Below, in pieces: positions 7,929 to 15,716 of a stretch of DNA of 38,856 nucleotides. The DNA lies in the NCBI GenBank assembly GCA_016931775.1, contig JAFGEC010000052.1, positions 1 to 38,856 on the forward strand. Direction: 5' to 3'. This DNA comes from Candidatus Zhuqueibacterota bacterium. GTDB lineage: Bacteria > Zhuqueibacterota > Zhuqueibacteria > Residuimicrobiales > JAFGEC01. Position numbers and translations under genes: made by a program. Position 1 is the first letter of the stretch; every line of letters begins with the position of its first letter. A model generated the notes under the pieces. That model was not told the DNA's origin, searched no databases, and saw only the letters and a list, made by a program, of their open reading frames with translations.

Positions 7929-9068
7929 TTAACGCTCTAGAATTCCTTTTAGCACTTCCGCCACACGTTGCTGGGCGCTGATTTGATTTTGAAAGACCGC
8001 TCCAAATCGCTGCTGCACGGCTTGTGCGATCTCCTGCACCGGCCGTTTGCCGTCACACAACGCCAGTATTTCTCTCTGTACAAGGCCGGTTTCAGATAAC
8101 CGCGGTATATGGTTGGCCTTTCCGGCTTTGAGATCGTCGGCGGTCAGATTAAAATTACTCTGCCTGTAATTTTTAAAAACCTTCTTTTCTCTGGTGACCG
8201 TTGTATCCCACTGCCAGAAAACCGTATCGAATTGGGATATGGCTTTTAATTTCAACTTGATATTATCCTTTTCCCGGGCGTCCAGAGGTTCAGGGAGCGG
8301 GAAAAACGCCTGATGCCAATGTGTCAGTGGTTGATCCATATCGGTTTTCAGCATCACATCTTTTGACAATCCGGCGCGGAAATAACCAACAAATCCATGC
8401 ATCATTTTAGCAATAGGCAGATTAAAATCCGCCTCGAAGGCAAATGGGACGGTTTCTAGGGTGTAAAAATCCATATCAGCCAGACATACCGGTTTGCACA
8501 GGGGAAAAGCGCGGCCGCTGCAATCGGTAAGAAAACGCTGCGACACGGCGGATTGTGCAATGACACTAAAATCCAGACCATAATAATCACCCTGCCAGGG
8601 CTTCATATATTCATTCCAGATCGCATAGGATTCCACCGGCACCAGAAACAATTGCAGGGAAAATGGCAGCAGCACACCACCCGGTTTCAGGAATCTTTTC
8701 CTGGCATCGATCTTGAAACGGATCAGATTTTCTTCCAATCCGAAATACCCCAGTAATTCCGAGGTGACAACATCGGCTTTTTCTTCAAGTGTGACACGAT
8801 CCGATCTGTCCTGAATAAATAAAATTCTGTCTGCGAACCCGTTTATGCATGCCAGCTCTTTTGCATCATGAATGATATCACTTTGTTCGATAGCGATAAC
8901 TTTTGACGCTCCGGCCTGCAGGGCAAAAAAAGCCAAAACACCGCTTCCGGTACCGATATCGACCACCACATCGCCGGGTTTCACGGTCTGATGAATGGCC
9001 TGCTGGTAGGCGGACATGCGGGGCTCATCACCCAGCATTCTTAAATGGTGAAAGGCTCTCTCAAACAT
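7929..9068 (-). CDS. PRMT-like SAM methyltransferase with C-terminal PqqD-like domain
   Basis: A 379-residue protein. The start, with MLGDEPRMSAYQQAI (11-25), matches the N-terminus of protein arginine methyltransferases. Motif I VVVDIGTGSG (34-43) and VIAIE bind SAM, and SELLGYFGLEE corresponds in position to the double-glutamate loop of PRMTs. A beta-barrel-like region follows. The last 75 residues (LVQREILALCDGKRPVQEIAQAVQQRF and beyond) resemble the PqqD winged helix. A leader-binding domain on a methyltransferase would direct it to a precursor peptide. The leader of both downstream precursors has a conserved arginine (R15), an obvious but unproven target. Its start overlaps the radical SAM-HPrK gene by 8 nt. 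Confidence 0.72.
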   Translation of the reverse strand: MFERAFHHLRMLGDEPRMSAYQQAIHQTVKPGDVVVDIGTGSGVLAFFALQAGASKVIAIEQSDIIHDAKELACINGFADRILFIQDRSDRVTLEEKADVVTSELLGYFGLEENLIRFKIDARKRFLKPGGVLLPFSLQLFLVPVESYAIWNEYMKPWQGDYYGLDFSVIAQSAVSQRFLTDCSGRAFPLCKPVCLADMDFYTLETVPFAFEADFNLPIAKMMHGFVGYFRAGLSKDVMLKTDMDQPLTHWHQAFFPLPEPLDAREKDNIKLKLKAISQFDTVFWQWDTTVTREKKVFKNYRQSNFNLTADDLKAGKANHIPRLSETGLVQREILALCDGKRPVQEIAQAVQQRFGAVFQNQISAQQRVAEVLKGILER

Positions 9069-11016
9069 ACAGTTTCTCTTTTTGGCACAATTCCATGATG
9101 GCCGGCTTTATTGCTCCGCTTTTATCAAATTGAACGACGTAAAACTGAATTTCCCTGCTCATCTGCTCAACCAGTGTCAGCATTTTTTCCCACCAATCGG
9201 CTGTTACAAGTGGTTTGATCAAACAGGCCAGTAATTTACGCCGGATTGCCGCTCGATCGTACAGCGGTATCAACTGATTGTTATGGGCTTTTTCCAAAAT
9301 GAAAACAGCACGCAATGGTGCAGAACGTCCGGATACATCGGGCACCGTGCCGTGGCTCCAGGTGCCGTAAATACGATAAAAGTCCCTGAAACGTCTCACC
9401 ACAATCCGGTCATCGCACAAGATATGGGCATTTTCACGCAAAAGCGTGACCATTGTGGATTTTCCCGCTTCCGAATGGCCGAGAAAAAGTAATCCGTGGT
9501 CGTTTAAAACCACTCCGCCGCTGTGCAGAATACAGCCGTTCCGGTCGGCCAGCAGACGTGCAAGTAAAATTTGATCGGTAGGAAAGAGCGTTAGTGAGTG
9601 ACAGGAACCGTCCCGAAACACCGAATCGCCCTTGTTATATATCCGGGCCCTGGTATGATCCGCATTAAACACGGCCACACGGTGCAGGTCGTTGGAATTC
9701 GGCAGAATACCACGATAAATCCACGCTTCACCCCGGCGGGATATCGCCCAGGGATGTTTACGATATATATCCTGTTCACCGGCGGTTTTCTCCAATCGCG
9801 GCAACGAAAAATGATGACGTATCTTCACCGTGTCCGCACCGGGACCATCCACCTCAAAAAATTTTAATTTCGATTGAAAAGTGGAATCGGTAATGGGTAA
9901 ATCCGATTCAATTTGAAAAGTAATATCACCGCAGCTGTAATACCGGCGATGGGCTTGTTCCCATTCCCGCCGTTTCGTTACCTTGTGTGCCGAGATATCA
10001 CACAAATAGGCAATGGGTGCGCTGTACCGCCCATGTTCCAACCAGGCGTATACCGGACACCAGGCGCAGTCGCTTTTAACCTCACAACTGCCGCAGTTTT
10101 CGTCGTATTCGGTGTTCGCGGGAATTTTATTCTCCAAAGACGGTATAAAAGAACTCCATGCATCGGCAAACGAGCCGGATAACAGATCGTACCGGAATTG
10201 TGGGTCTTTGGCATAAAGACAAAAACTCATTTGACCGTAAGGATCGATGTGAAAATCACGGCGGTTTTGCAGACAGGATGAAAAAAGATATTTCGACGGC
10301 GCATAACAGCTTGAGACGGCCGCCTGTCCGGTAAAGGAAAAGTCAGGTTTGTCCACCTGGAGGATTTGTTCGGGCAGCAGACGCTGGCGGCGTATTTCCT
10401 GGTTTTTATTTTCGTCACCATCGGCACGCAGCCACAGCCAGGGTGCGCCGGTCCGCCAAGTATTGCTGTATTTTTTGGCCAGCTCGATCATGGCGTCAAA
10501 TTGTGTAAAGTTATGCCGCATGGGAACAATTTGCACCGTAAATCCCGCCCCGGCTTCATTCAAATAGGCCATTCCCCTCAATGTTGCTTCAAAAGATCCG
10601 GGAAAACGCGTAATATAATCATGCACATCAGCCGTTGCACCGTAAAGCGCCACCATTTTACTGCCTTTCCTCTTCATCAAGCGGGCGATTGCCGGTGTAA
10701 TCAAAGTTCCGTTGGTGTTGAGCATATACGAAACAGACCGTTGCGTGATATAGTCAAAAACCTCGTCAAAATCGTCTCGCAACATGGGTTCGCCGCCTGA
10801 AATAGACCACTCACGGCAACCCATCGCTGTGGCTTGATCGAAAATCCTCCGCCATTCGTCTGAGGCCAACTCTTTTTTCCGTTCCGGTGCCTTGGAGGGG
10901 ATGACAAGCCAACAATGCCTGCACCGGTTGTTACACGCATAAGTTAAATCAATACTTCCGGCCAGGGGAATCCGGGGCAATACATTCAATTTTCGTTGAC
11001 TGACATAAGAATTCAT
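9061..11016 (-). CDS. radical SAM enzyme fused to an HPr-kinase-like domain
   Basis: A 651-residue two-domain protein. Residues 1 to about 370 are a radical SAM/SPASM-like enzyme: C28-x3-C32-x2-C35 (CNNRCRHC), SGGEPMLRDDF, the LRADGDENKNQEI...RLLPEQI block, and the tail CGSC, CAWCPVYAWLEHG, YLCD. Residues about 380-651 are an HPrK-like kinase domain with SLTLFPTDQILLARLLADR, a nearby HSGG, P-loop GHSEAGKST (513-521), LCDDRIVVRR and a closing QFDKSG. HPrK-like proteins often stand alone beside PqqD and radical SAM genes in RiPP clusters; here the two are one chain. No frameshift is needed, so the fusion is native. It may phosphorylate a peptide residue, as HPrK-type kinases do in some lasso peptide clusters. 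Start ATG; the spacer upstream is 227 bp. Confidence 0.85.
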   Translation of the reverse strand: MNSYVSQRKLNVLPRIPLAGSIDLTYACNNRCRHCWLVIPSKAPERKKELASDEWRRIFDQATAMGCREWSISGGEPMLRDDFDEVFDYITQRSVSYMLNTNGTLITPAIARLMKRKGSKMVALYGATADVHDYITRFPGSFEATLRGMAYLNEAGAGFTVQIVPMRHNFTQFDAMIELAKKYSNTWRTGAPWLWLRADGDENKNQEIRRQRLLPEQILQVDKPDFSFTGQAAVSSCYAPSKYLFSSCLQNRRDFHIDPYGQMSFCLYAKDPQFRYDLLSGSFADAWSSFIPSLENKIPANTEYDENCGSCEVKSDCAWCPVYAWLEHGRYSAPIAYLCDISAHKVTKRREWEQAHRRYYSCGDITFQIESDLPITDSTFQSKLKFFEVDGPGADTVKIRHHFSLPRLEKTAGEQDIYRKHPWAISRRGEAWIYRGILPNSNDLHRVAVFNADHTRARIYNKGDSVFRDGSCHSLTLFPTDQILLARLLADRNGCILHSGGVVLNDHGLLFLGHSEAGKSTMVTLLRENAHILCDDRIVVRRFRDFYRIYGTWSHGTVPDVSGRSAPLRAVFILEKAHNNQLIPLYDRAAIRRKLLACLIKPLVTADWWEKMLTLVEQMSREIQFYVVQFDKSGAIKPAIMELCQKEKLYV

Positions 11017-11243
11017 TATTTCTCTGCCTTGTTCGCTGCATGTTTCAAGTTTATTGACCGATCAGCATAGTCTATAATGACAATGCAAATTTGACGCCAA
11101 AAAGTGAAAATCTGTGTTGACATGCTTTTTAACCACAAACCATTTACAAACAATAGCTTAACCAAACATGAACAATATTCATCGATTTTAAGAAATAGCA
11201 AACAAAGTATATCAAATCGGGCTTTTGTCCCACTTTGAAACAT
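11016..11243 (-). CDS. doubtful 75-residue ORF filling the gap
   Basis: An open frame begins directly after the TAA of the ABC transporter gene (TAAATG) and ends in a TAA that overlaps the ATG of the radical SAM-HPrK gene. The product is rich in Leu, Ile, Phe and Cys with no recognised domain, the DNA is more AT-rich than its neighbours and no good ribosome binding site is seen. The exact fit suggests possible coupling, but it may equally be a non-coding spacer that happens to be open. Confidence 0.22.
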   Translation of the reverse strand: MFQSGTKARFDILCLLFLKIDEYCSCLVKLLFVNGLWLKSMSTQIFTFWRQICIVIIDYADRSINLKHAANKAEK

Positions 11244-13064
11244 TTATATGTAATGTTCCGCTTGCAGGCGAAACATTCGGGCGTAAACACCGTCCTGTTT
11301 CATCAACTGGTCATGGGAGCCCTGCTCGGAAATGGTGCCATTATCAAGCACCAGGATTCGATCGGCAATACGCGCGGACGCCATTCGATGGCTGATAAAA
11401 ACGGTCGTTTTACCTGCCGCCAGTTTACGGAACTGCTGGAAAATTTTATATTCCGCTTTGGCATCCAGGGCACTTGTGGGTTCGTCGAGCAGAATAAACT
11501 GGGAATCCCTGATAAACGCTCTTGCCAGTGCGATTTTTTGCCATTCACCTATGGAAAGTTCTTCACCCTCTTCGAACCACTTGCCCAAAAAAGTATCGTA
11601 TCCGTGCGGCAACTTTTCAATGACCTTATCAGCCCCGGACTGCTCTGCTGCGTATTGAATTTTCCGATCATGCGTTTTAATAGCGGTATTTCCCAATCTG
11701 ATGTTATCACTGGCCGTAAGATGATATCTTGAGAAATCCTGAAATATCACACTGAACTGTGCCCTAAGGTCTTCTAACTCAAAGTCCCACGCCGGAATAC
11801 CGTCGAAACGGATCGCGCCTTGCAGGGGATCGTATAACCGGCACAAAAGTTTGACCAGCGTTGTTTTTCCGCTGCCGTTTTCTCCAACCAGTGCGATATG
11901 TTCACCGGGTAAAAGTTCAAATGAGATGTTATCGAGAACGTGACGCGGGCTGTCGGGATAGCGGAATGCGACATTTTCAAATTGAATGCCCCTATTAATG
12001 GGTACCGGAAAGGCGACGGGATTTATCGGGCGGCGTACCTTGGGCTGCAAATCGAGAAATTCGAACAGGTTGTTGAGAAACAACGAATCCTCATACAATC
12101 CGGCAATACTGGTCAAAACGGACCGGAAGGCGGTTTGGCCGCGCTGGAAGGCCTGGTAATACATCACCAGATCGCCCACTGTGATCAAACCGATCACGGT
12201 ACGCCAGGCGATAAAACCGAACATGGAGAAAATGACAACGATGGTTGCCGATTGCGCGCCCAGTTCGGCAAACATGCGTTTTTTATGGAGGGATAATTTT
12301 TCTTTCCGAATTTCTTTCCGCAGTCGGGAGAATTGGGTAATGAACATTTTCCCAAGATTGTAGAGTCGAAGTTCTTTAGCATGATAATCACCTGTCAACA
12401 GCCAGTTAAAATAGTACGCCCTTCGTTCCAGCTTGGCCCGTTTTTTCTGCAGATCAAACAATTTATGAGAAAATCGTAATCTCACAAACAGGCCAGGTAA
12501 TACAGCCAGCAATAAAGCCGACGCGATCGCCCAATGAAAAGTGATCAACAGGCCGATCATGGCAAACAGCGTGATACAGTTTTGAATCATTTGAACGATA
12601 TTATTCAGGACCTGAGTTGGCCGTCCCGGCGATTCCTGTTGTGCCAGATGGAGTGAATCGTAATATTTAGGATTCTCATAATACTCCAGATCCACCTGAA
12701 CCGATTTTTCATGAATTTTAGTAAACACATAATCGGTGACCAGCAATGATTGGCGTTCCTGAATATAACCGGCAAGAGAGGTGAGTAAATTGCTCAGTAC
12801 ATTGACCCCACCTACGGCAACAATCAGGACCGTGATGCGAATAAATGCCGCCTTCTTGTCGGGTTCCGTCATACCTGTGGTTACCGCTTCAATCACCAGT
12901 TTGATCAAATAAAGCGACACCAGCGGCATCAATCCTTGAAAAACCACCATAATCCCGTTGGCCAAAGCCCATTGGGCGGCACATTGTCGCACAATTCCAA
13001 ACGCGCGTTTAAGGTTGTTCAGACTTTTGTATGAGAGAATCGTTTTTACTTTATCAGCATTCAA
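11244..13064 (-). CDS. ABC transporter, fused permease-ATPase (peptide/lipid exporter type)
   Basis: Type IV ABC exporter half-transporter, 606 residues, which dimerises. About six membrane segments lie within residues 30-320. The ATPase has Walker A GENGSGKT (394-401), Q-loop FQDFS, signature LSIGE (503-507), Walker B FILLDEP (523-529) and H-loop SHR. There is no N-terminal C39 peptidase domain, so any leader removal must be done by another protein, such as the S26 proteins nearby. It lies between the two RiPP modules and could serve both. The start appears to be TTG with a poor ribosome binding site, so the N-terminus is uncertain by some residues. Confidence 0.87.
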   Translation of the reverse strand: MNADKVKTILSYKSLNNLKRAFGIVRQCAAQWALANGIMVVFQGLMPLVSLYLIKLVIEAVTTGMTEPDKKAAFIRITVLIVAVGGVNVLSNLLTSLAGYIQERQSLLVTDYVFTKIHEKSVQVDLEYYENPKYYDSLHLAQQESPGRPTQVLNNIVQMIQNCITLFAMIGLLITFHWAIASALLLAVLPGLFVRLRFSHKLFDLQKKRAKLERRAYYFNWLLTGDYHAKELRLYNLGKMFITQFSRLRKEIRKEKLSLHKKRMFAELGAQSATIVVIFSMFGFIAWRTVIGLITVGDLVMYYQAFQRGQTAFRSVLTSIAGLYEDSLFLNNLFEFLDLQPKVRRPINPVAFPVPINRGIQFENVAFRYPDSPRHVLDNISFELLPGEHIALVGENGSGKTTLVKLLCRLYDPLQGAIRFDGIPAWDFELEDLRAQFSVIFQDFSRYHLTASDNIRLGNTAIKTHDRKIQYAAEQSGADKVIEKLPHGYDTFLGKWFEEGEELSIGEWQKIALARAFIRDSQFILLDEPTSALDAKAEYKIFQQFRKLAAGKTTVFISHRMASARIADRILVLDNGTISEQGSHDQLMKQDGVYARMFRLQAEHYI

Positions 13065-13110
13065 TTCTTTTGCCGGTGGATTATTTTGTCATTACATTTT
13101 TTATAATTAT

Positions 13111-13174
13111 TCTCTGTGCCCTCCGTGTACTCTGGTTGAAATATTTACCACAGAGAGCACCGAGATCACAGAGA
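13111..13174. repeat. imperfect inverted repeat of CTCTGTG / CACAGAG units
   Basis: Left arm (13111-13135) reads TCTCTGTG..CTC.GTG and so on; the right arm (13148-13174) is its near reverse complement with CACAGAG spaced every 8-9 bases. The 147-bp gap between the S26 peptidase and ABC transporter genes holds only this. The unit pattern is like the dispersed CACAGAG-type intergenic repeats found in many environmental bacterial genomes. It could fold as a large RNA hairpin between the two genes. Confidence 0.6.
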
Positions 13175-13211
13175 AAATTTCAAACTGACTATAAAACTTC
13201 CTTACCTGATT

Positions 13212-13775
13212 TCACCTCAATTCCCGGCGTTTAATAAACAACCGGAAAGGCACCCGCACACGCCATTTATCCTCCCCGGCCGGCCGCCGGGCGATTAAAA
13301 GAGAATGCCAATACATCACCTGATCTGAGCCGGCAGCTTTTTTAAATGTGACAATCCGGATTTTAAATTTAACAGGATTTATAAATGATAAAAACCGGTA
13401 AACGGGCCTGAACGGCAGGGCAAACCGCATCAACATCCTGTTTACATACTGTTTTTTTCTGACGGTCGATAAATCCTGCGGTGCCAGTTGCCGATTACCT
13501 CTTTTTATATAAATTACCGTCCCTTCGATGTCCGAAAGCTGTAAAATGAAAGGATCCATAAAAGAATTATTATCCCCGCGGGTACGAATACCTTCCTTGC
13601 CAAGCGTCACAATCCGATGCACCACCCGGAGGCCGCTCTCAGGCGATTTGAATACCACGAGATCACCAACGGTTAAAATTCTGTCCTCACAGGGCAGAAG
13701 ATACAGGCCGTCACCATCCTTCAACGTGGGTTTCATGGACGGGCCGGAATAGGATATAAACCGGCTGCCGGTCAC
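13212..13775 (-). CDS. S26B-type signal-peptidase-like protein
   Basis: A 187-residue peptidase of the S26 (S24/S26) superfamily. SGPSMKPTL contains the nucleophile S13; GDLVVF (37-42) and VVHRIV with H53 follow, then RGDNN with D68 and a further D74. This is the Ser-His-Asp layout of the ER/archaeal type and not the Ser-Lys type. No clear membrane anchor is seen; the C-terminal part is basic with hydrophobic patches. It follows the HPrK-like gene by 9 nt in the first RiPP module and could remove precursor leaders. The start is a GTG with no clear ribosome binding site, probably coupled to the upstream gene. Confidence 0.8.
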   Translation of the reverse strand: MTGSRFISYSGPSMKPTLKDGDGLYLLPCEDRILTVGDLVVFKSPESGLRVVHRIVTLGKEGIRTRGDNNSFMDPFILQLSDIEGTVIYIKRGNRQLAPQDLSTVRKKQYVNRMLMRFALPFRPVYRFLSFINPVKFKIRIVTFKKAAGSDQVMYWHSLLIARRPAGEDKWRVRVPFRLFIKRRELR

Positions 13776-13784
13776 AATAAAAAT

Positions 13785-14672
13785 TTACACCACCGATTCA
13801 ATTTCTCTCCAAAACTCGCCGGTTATTGTCGTCTGCAATGTAAAAGCCGGAATCCCGCGGCAGAGCGCACACACATTGTCGAGCACCATACAACGCATCC
13901 GCCGTTGTAAAAGTTTATCCGCCCGGTGCCAAAACTTGTGACAGATTTCCATAACCGAATCCGTGATATAGATAACGGCGTTTTGTGCGGGTAAAACGTG
14001 CACACTGTCCGTTTTATCCTGCTGCAAAAAGAACAAAGCACTCACCGGTACGGCTTGTTGCACATCCCAGGTCGGCCTCAGATTTCTATTTAAATAATAA
14101 TCACTCCATGTAGGAAACGGATGGGCATAATACCGTCCGTCCGGGGTTTTGACAACCAATATTTCATCATCGGCCATCGCCATCCAATTGCCCGGCAAAC
14201 GCCGGCAACAGGTTGTTTTACCGGCACCGCTTTTTCCGATGAGGATATACCCTTTATTTCCCTTCCGAATTAAAGCGCCGTGAACCGGTATGCCGCCCAG
14301 AAAAATGGATTTCATAAAGATGGGCAGATCAAAAAACATCATAGTCTGCAAATCGATTCCGGCAACTGAAGAATTCAGTACCAGACGGCAAACGACATCC
14401 GTCACGATATCCCGGCACCATACGGCAAAAGAATCCGGGTGATCGACAAACCATGTTGAATTCCGCGCGAGATAATTGAGCCGGGTTCGCACATGAGTGA
14501 ACTCAAAATTTGCCGTTCCGCTTTGATAAAAGAGTATTCGGGGAAATTTAACACCATCAGCCGGTTCGAGCCGCATAATAGCGGCAATCGTCGCCAGCCA
14601 TTCTTCAGCACCATTTTGTGCACCGAATTGCCAACAATTGCCGTCCTGAAGGTGCAGTGAATAATTTAACAT
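13785..14672 (-). CDS. HPr-kinase-like ATPase (ScmC-like)
   Basis: A 295-residue protein with an HPrK-like C-terminal domain: HGALIRKGNKG (131-141), P-loop GKSGAGKTT (146-154) and MADDEILVV, the paired acidic residues seen in HPrK. The N-terminal 110 residues match nothing I recognise. Together with PqqD, two radical SAM proteins and a small precursor this reproduces the composition I remember for the SynChlorMet cassette, where ScmC is an HPrK-like protein. The role may be phosphorylation of a peptide or regulation; true HPr and PTS genes are not in the window. ATG start with little visible ribosome binding site. Confidence 0.72.
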   Translation of the reverse strand: MLNYSLHLQDGNCWQFGAQNGAEEWLATIAAIMRLEPADGVKFPRILFYQSGTANFEFTHVRTRLNYLARNSTWFVDHPDSFAVWCRDIVTDVVCRLVLNSSVAGIDLQTMMFFDLPIFMKSIFLGGIPVHGALIRKGNKGYILIGKSGAGKTTCCRRLPGNWMAMADDEILVVKTPDGRYYAHPFPTWSDYYLNRNLRPTWDVQQAVPVSALFFLQQDKTDSVHVLPAQNAVIYITDSVMEICHKFWHRADKLLQRRMRCMVLDNVCALCRGIPAFTLQTTITGEFWREIESVV

Positions 14673-14743
14673 TCGTGATTAATCGTTGGAAACCGCAAGA
14701 AAAAATTAGCCGATTTCCGGAAGGAGTATCCTTAAATTTTTTA

Positions 14744-14965
14744 TCAGGGTGTATAGGGTGATGTGCCTGTAATACAATTCGCCTGTGCCGCCGCACCACT
14801 CTGACATTTCTTGCCCGCCTGTCCGCCGGCCTGACATTTTTCCGTACCTGAATTTGTTAAACCGTTTGTACAATCACCGTCTACGTTTACCGTACCGTTT
14901 CCACAAGCGCCGTAAGCCAACTTTTGCGCATTCATCGGCATCAAGCCGGGTGTCGACCACTTCAT
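14744..14965 (-). CDS. Cys/Gly-rich RiPP precursor peptide, first module, copy 2
   Basis: A 73-residue peptide with N-terminal KWSTPGL, then LAYG, then five cysteines at 21, 32, 44, 54 and 64, each in a CxxG unit (CGNG, CTNG, CQAG, CQSG, CITG). The core is rich in Gly, Asn, Thr, Ala and Gln, with almost no hydrophobic residues. It aligns along its whole length with the peptide at 15337-15552. The ribosome binding site is very strong (AAAGGAGGGGAGG). The repeated CxxG units suggest repeated, perhaps iterative, radical SAM modification such as thioether formation. Probably the ScmA-type substrate, though I cannot confirm that family. Confidence 0.83.
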   Translation of the reverse strand: MKWSTPGLMPMNAQKLAYGACGNGTVNVDGDCTNGLTNSGTEKCQAGGQAGKKCQSGAAAQANCITGTSPYTP

Positions 14966-15336
14966 AGCCTCCCCTCCTTTAAGGGTATATATTACATTAT
15001 GTTTCCGCTATACAATGCCGGTATTCTATTTCACCTACCCCGCCAAAATACAAATATAAGTAAATAATTGATGATAATCCGGCCCCCCGGAAACATATGC
15101 ACAATCCCAGCCTTACAATAAATTTGGCTGGATAATTATGCTGCTTTCACATATTATTTTTATAATTTAATAAAAATAAATAATGAAAGCAATTAAAAAG
15201 TACAGGCTTTGCGCAAGGTACAGTAAATCTCACATATTACTCATGTTAGTAAGTGCCCCTCTTCGGATTGAATAAAAATTCCTGCGCCCGAATCTGTACT
15301 CTATACCCAGCTTCTTTGGTATTTGGTAAAAACCTG
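14966..15336 (-). promoter_or_regulatory. 371-bp AT-rich gap between the CxxG precursors
   Basis: No gene found. It contains a stem-loop with perfect arms CCAGCC (15107-15112) and GGCTGG (15126-15131) around 13 nt, and long A/T runs (15150-15185). It separates two homologous precursor genes, so the downstream copy probably has its own promoter or processed 5' end here. No confident -35/-10 pair was assigned. Confidence 0.3.
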
Positions 15337-15552
15337 CTACGGTGTTGAACCGGTATTGCACCATGACCCTGCAGTACCGCCACTACCACAGTTTAAATTT
15401 GGCGCGGCTACTCCATTCTGGCATCGTCCGGTCCCGCTGTTATCATAGCCACTCACGCAAACGCCGCCTTTGTTTACCGTACCATTTTGACAATTCCCAT
15501 AGGCTAACTGCTGAGAACTAATGGGTGAGAGTCCTGGTTTTGCCCACTTCAT
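15337..15552 (-). CDS. Cys/Gly-rich RiPP precursor peptide, first module, copy 1
   Basis: A 71-residue peptide aligned end to end with its sister at 14744-14965: KWAKPGL, LAYG, a shared NGTVN and NSGT, and five cysteines at 21, 32, 44, 55 and 65, every one in CxxG (CQNG, CVSG, CQNG, CGSG, CNTG). Strong ribosome binding site AAAGGAGGT 7 nt before the ATG. It follows the radical SAM gene by 164 bp. The conservation of cysteine and glycine positions with divergence between them is typical of RiPP cores. The likely role is substrate of the two radical SAM enzymes upstream, exported after leader removal. Confidence 0.85.
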   Translation of the reverse strand: MKWAKPGLSPISSQQLAYGNCQNGTVNKGGVCVSGYDNSGTGRCQNGVAAPNLNCGSGGTAGSWCNTGSTP

Positions 15553-15594
15553 AATGCCGACCTCCTTTTATCTCTTTTCTCTTGGTGCCTTAAA

Positions 15595-15702
15595 TCAGCT
15601 GTACATTTGAAAAAACAGTGTCCCCTTTCGGCCACGATTCTCAAAATAATACACTTTTTGCCAGTTTTTACTGCAATAGGGACAAAAAACTTGGTTTTTC
15701 AC
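15595..15702 (-). CDS. possible 35-residue CPYC mini-protein
   Basis: Between the radical SAM gene and the first CxxG precursor there is a GTG-started frame of 35 codons. The product begins MKNQVFCPYCSKNWQKVYYF and ends LFFQMYS. The CPYC knuckle followed by aromatic, basic residues looks like a small zinc-ribbon half and reads as coding in composition. There is no strong ribosome binding site and the neighbouring frame closes just upstream, so it may be a real small cassette protein, a remnant, or chance. Confidence 0.3.
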   Translation of the reverse strand: MKNQVFCPYCSKNWQKVYYFENRGRKGTLFFQMYS

Positions 15703-15716
15703 ATAAACAGCACAAA

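Noticed and set aside
13785-14672. Genuine HPr kinase/phosphorylase for carbon catabolite control
   Set aside because: The P-loop and DD motif are HPrK-like, but no HPr or PTS gene is near and the setting is a peptide-modification cassette.
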